Assembly: GCA_019347945.1 (NCBI GenBank)
Contig: JAHWKK010000033.1
Span: forward strand, 1 to 32,137
DNA length: 32,137 bases
Direction of reading: 5' to 3'
Source: Acidobacteriota bacterium
GTDB taxonomy: Bacteria; Acidobacteriota; Thermoanaerobaculia; Gp7-AA8; JAHWKK01
Below are positions 31,836 to 32,137 of this stretch, one piece after another; the first letter of the stretch is position 1, and each line of letters begins with the position of its first letter. Both the position numbers and the translations under genes were made by a program. The notes beneath the pieces are model-generated. The model worked only from the letters and a program-made list of their open reading frames with translations, searched no databases and was not told where the DNA came from.

Positions 31836-32137
31836 CCCGGGGGCGGAGGCTCCCACCAGAGCATTTCGGAAGCGATCGGGTGTGCGTTAGAGTAATCCCT
31901 GGAGACGGGGTCGGGGGGTGAATTGGTGAAAAAAAAAACCAACCAACATATGGTAGGCGTATAAAAAAAAATAAATTTCCAAATAAATCAACCCCCCCCC
32001 CCGGGGGCCGGTTTGGCCAACCCGGCGGACCAAAAAACCACCCACCCCCGCAACAAACCCAACACCGGGCGCGCCCACCCAACTGGCGGGGTGAAAGATA
32101 AGCAGGACAGGAACCACCCGACCCGGGGGCGAACGGG
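31836..32137. other. terminal region without a gene, low-quality toward the end
   Basis: From 31836 to about 31900 the sequence resembles the rest of the genome but holds no recognisable start of a gene. From about 31920 on it becomes runs of A, C and G (for example a C-run followed by a G-run near 31991-32006) with no coding signal. As at the left end, this looks like read-end or assembly noise. Confidence 0.55.

Overview
The window looks like one clone- or contig-sized piece (about 32 kb) of a high-GC Gram-negative-type bacterial chromosome. Genes are tightly packed, often with 4-base overlaps. Gene content fits an Acidobacteriota-like soil or environmental bacterium: an imuA-imuB-dnaE2 mutagenesis cassette, HD-GYP signalling, a DUF4388/CheY/CheA/CheW cluster, a LysM amidase, and ECF42-DGPF. 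That assignment is inference; no rRNA is present. Both extreme ends (about 1-165 and 31900-32137) are homopolymer-rich and unlike the interior, and are probably poor-quality sequence.

Layout. 0.2-2.2 kb (minus): trmB and a PaaA/BoxB-type di-iron protein. 2.3-6.0 kb (plus): GAF/HD-GYP phosphodiesterase, ispH, secreted DUF3108 protein. 6.2-13.0 kb (minus): imuA, imuB and dnaE2, the SOS-type translesion cassette. A 23S-IVP-type four-helix-bundle gene sits between imuA and imuB, and another between imuB and dnaE2. Each is bracketed by inverted arrays of a 7-bp repeat. 13.1-13.8 kb: a VapBC-like toxin-antitoxin pair with a palindromic operator. 13.9-15.5 kb (minus): an ECF42-type sigma factor and its DGPF partner, with a matching promoter. 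15.7-18.7 kb: small membrane protein, DinB-like, DUF3597, DUF421 and beta-carbonic anhydrase genes, plus a REP-like element. 18.8-22.4 kb: phosphohexomutase, single-domain response regulator, RNase G/E. 22.4-22.8 kb: a large mirror-arranged REP-like hairpin cluster. 22.9-25.6 kb: LysM amidase, ribH, nusB. 25.7-31.8 kb: a chemosensory-type cluster of DUF4388 scaffold, CheY, CheA, ExeA-like AAA ATPase and CheW.

The most unusual structure is the set of heptamer-bounded cassettes in the first 12.2 kb. Four intergenic gaps are each filled, to within a few bases of the flanking coding regions, by a left array (CAGGANN)n and a right array (NNTCCTG)n. Two gaps carry an IVP-family gene and two carry only short non-coding DNA. 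In the clearest pairs both arms share the same unit variants, so each pair looks like one element. This resembles an undescribed mobile or expanding cassette family that has settled twice inside one mutagenesis operon.

Several genes (antitoxin, DinB-like, carbonic anhydrase) have TANNNT exactly six bases before ATG and no Shine-Dalgarno, suggesting leaderless transcription is common in this organism.
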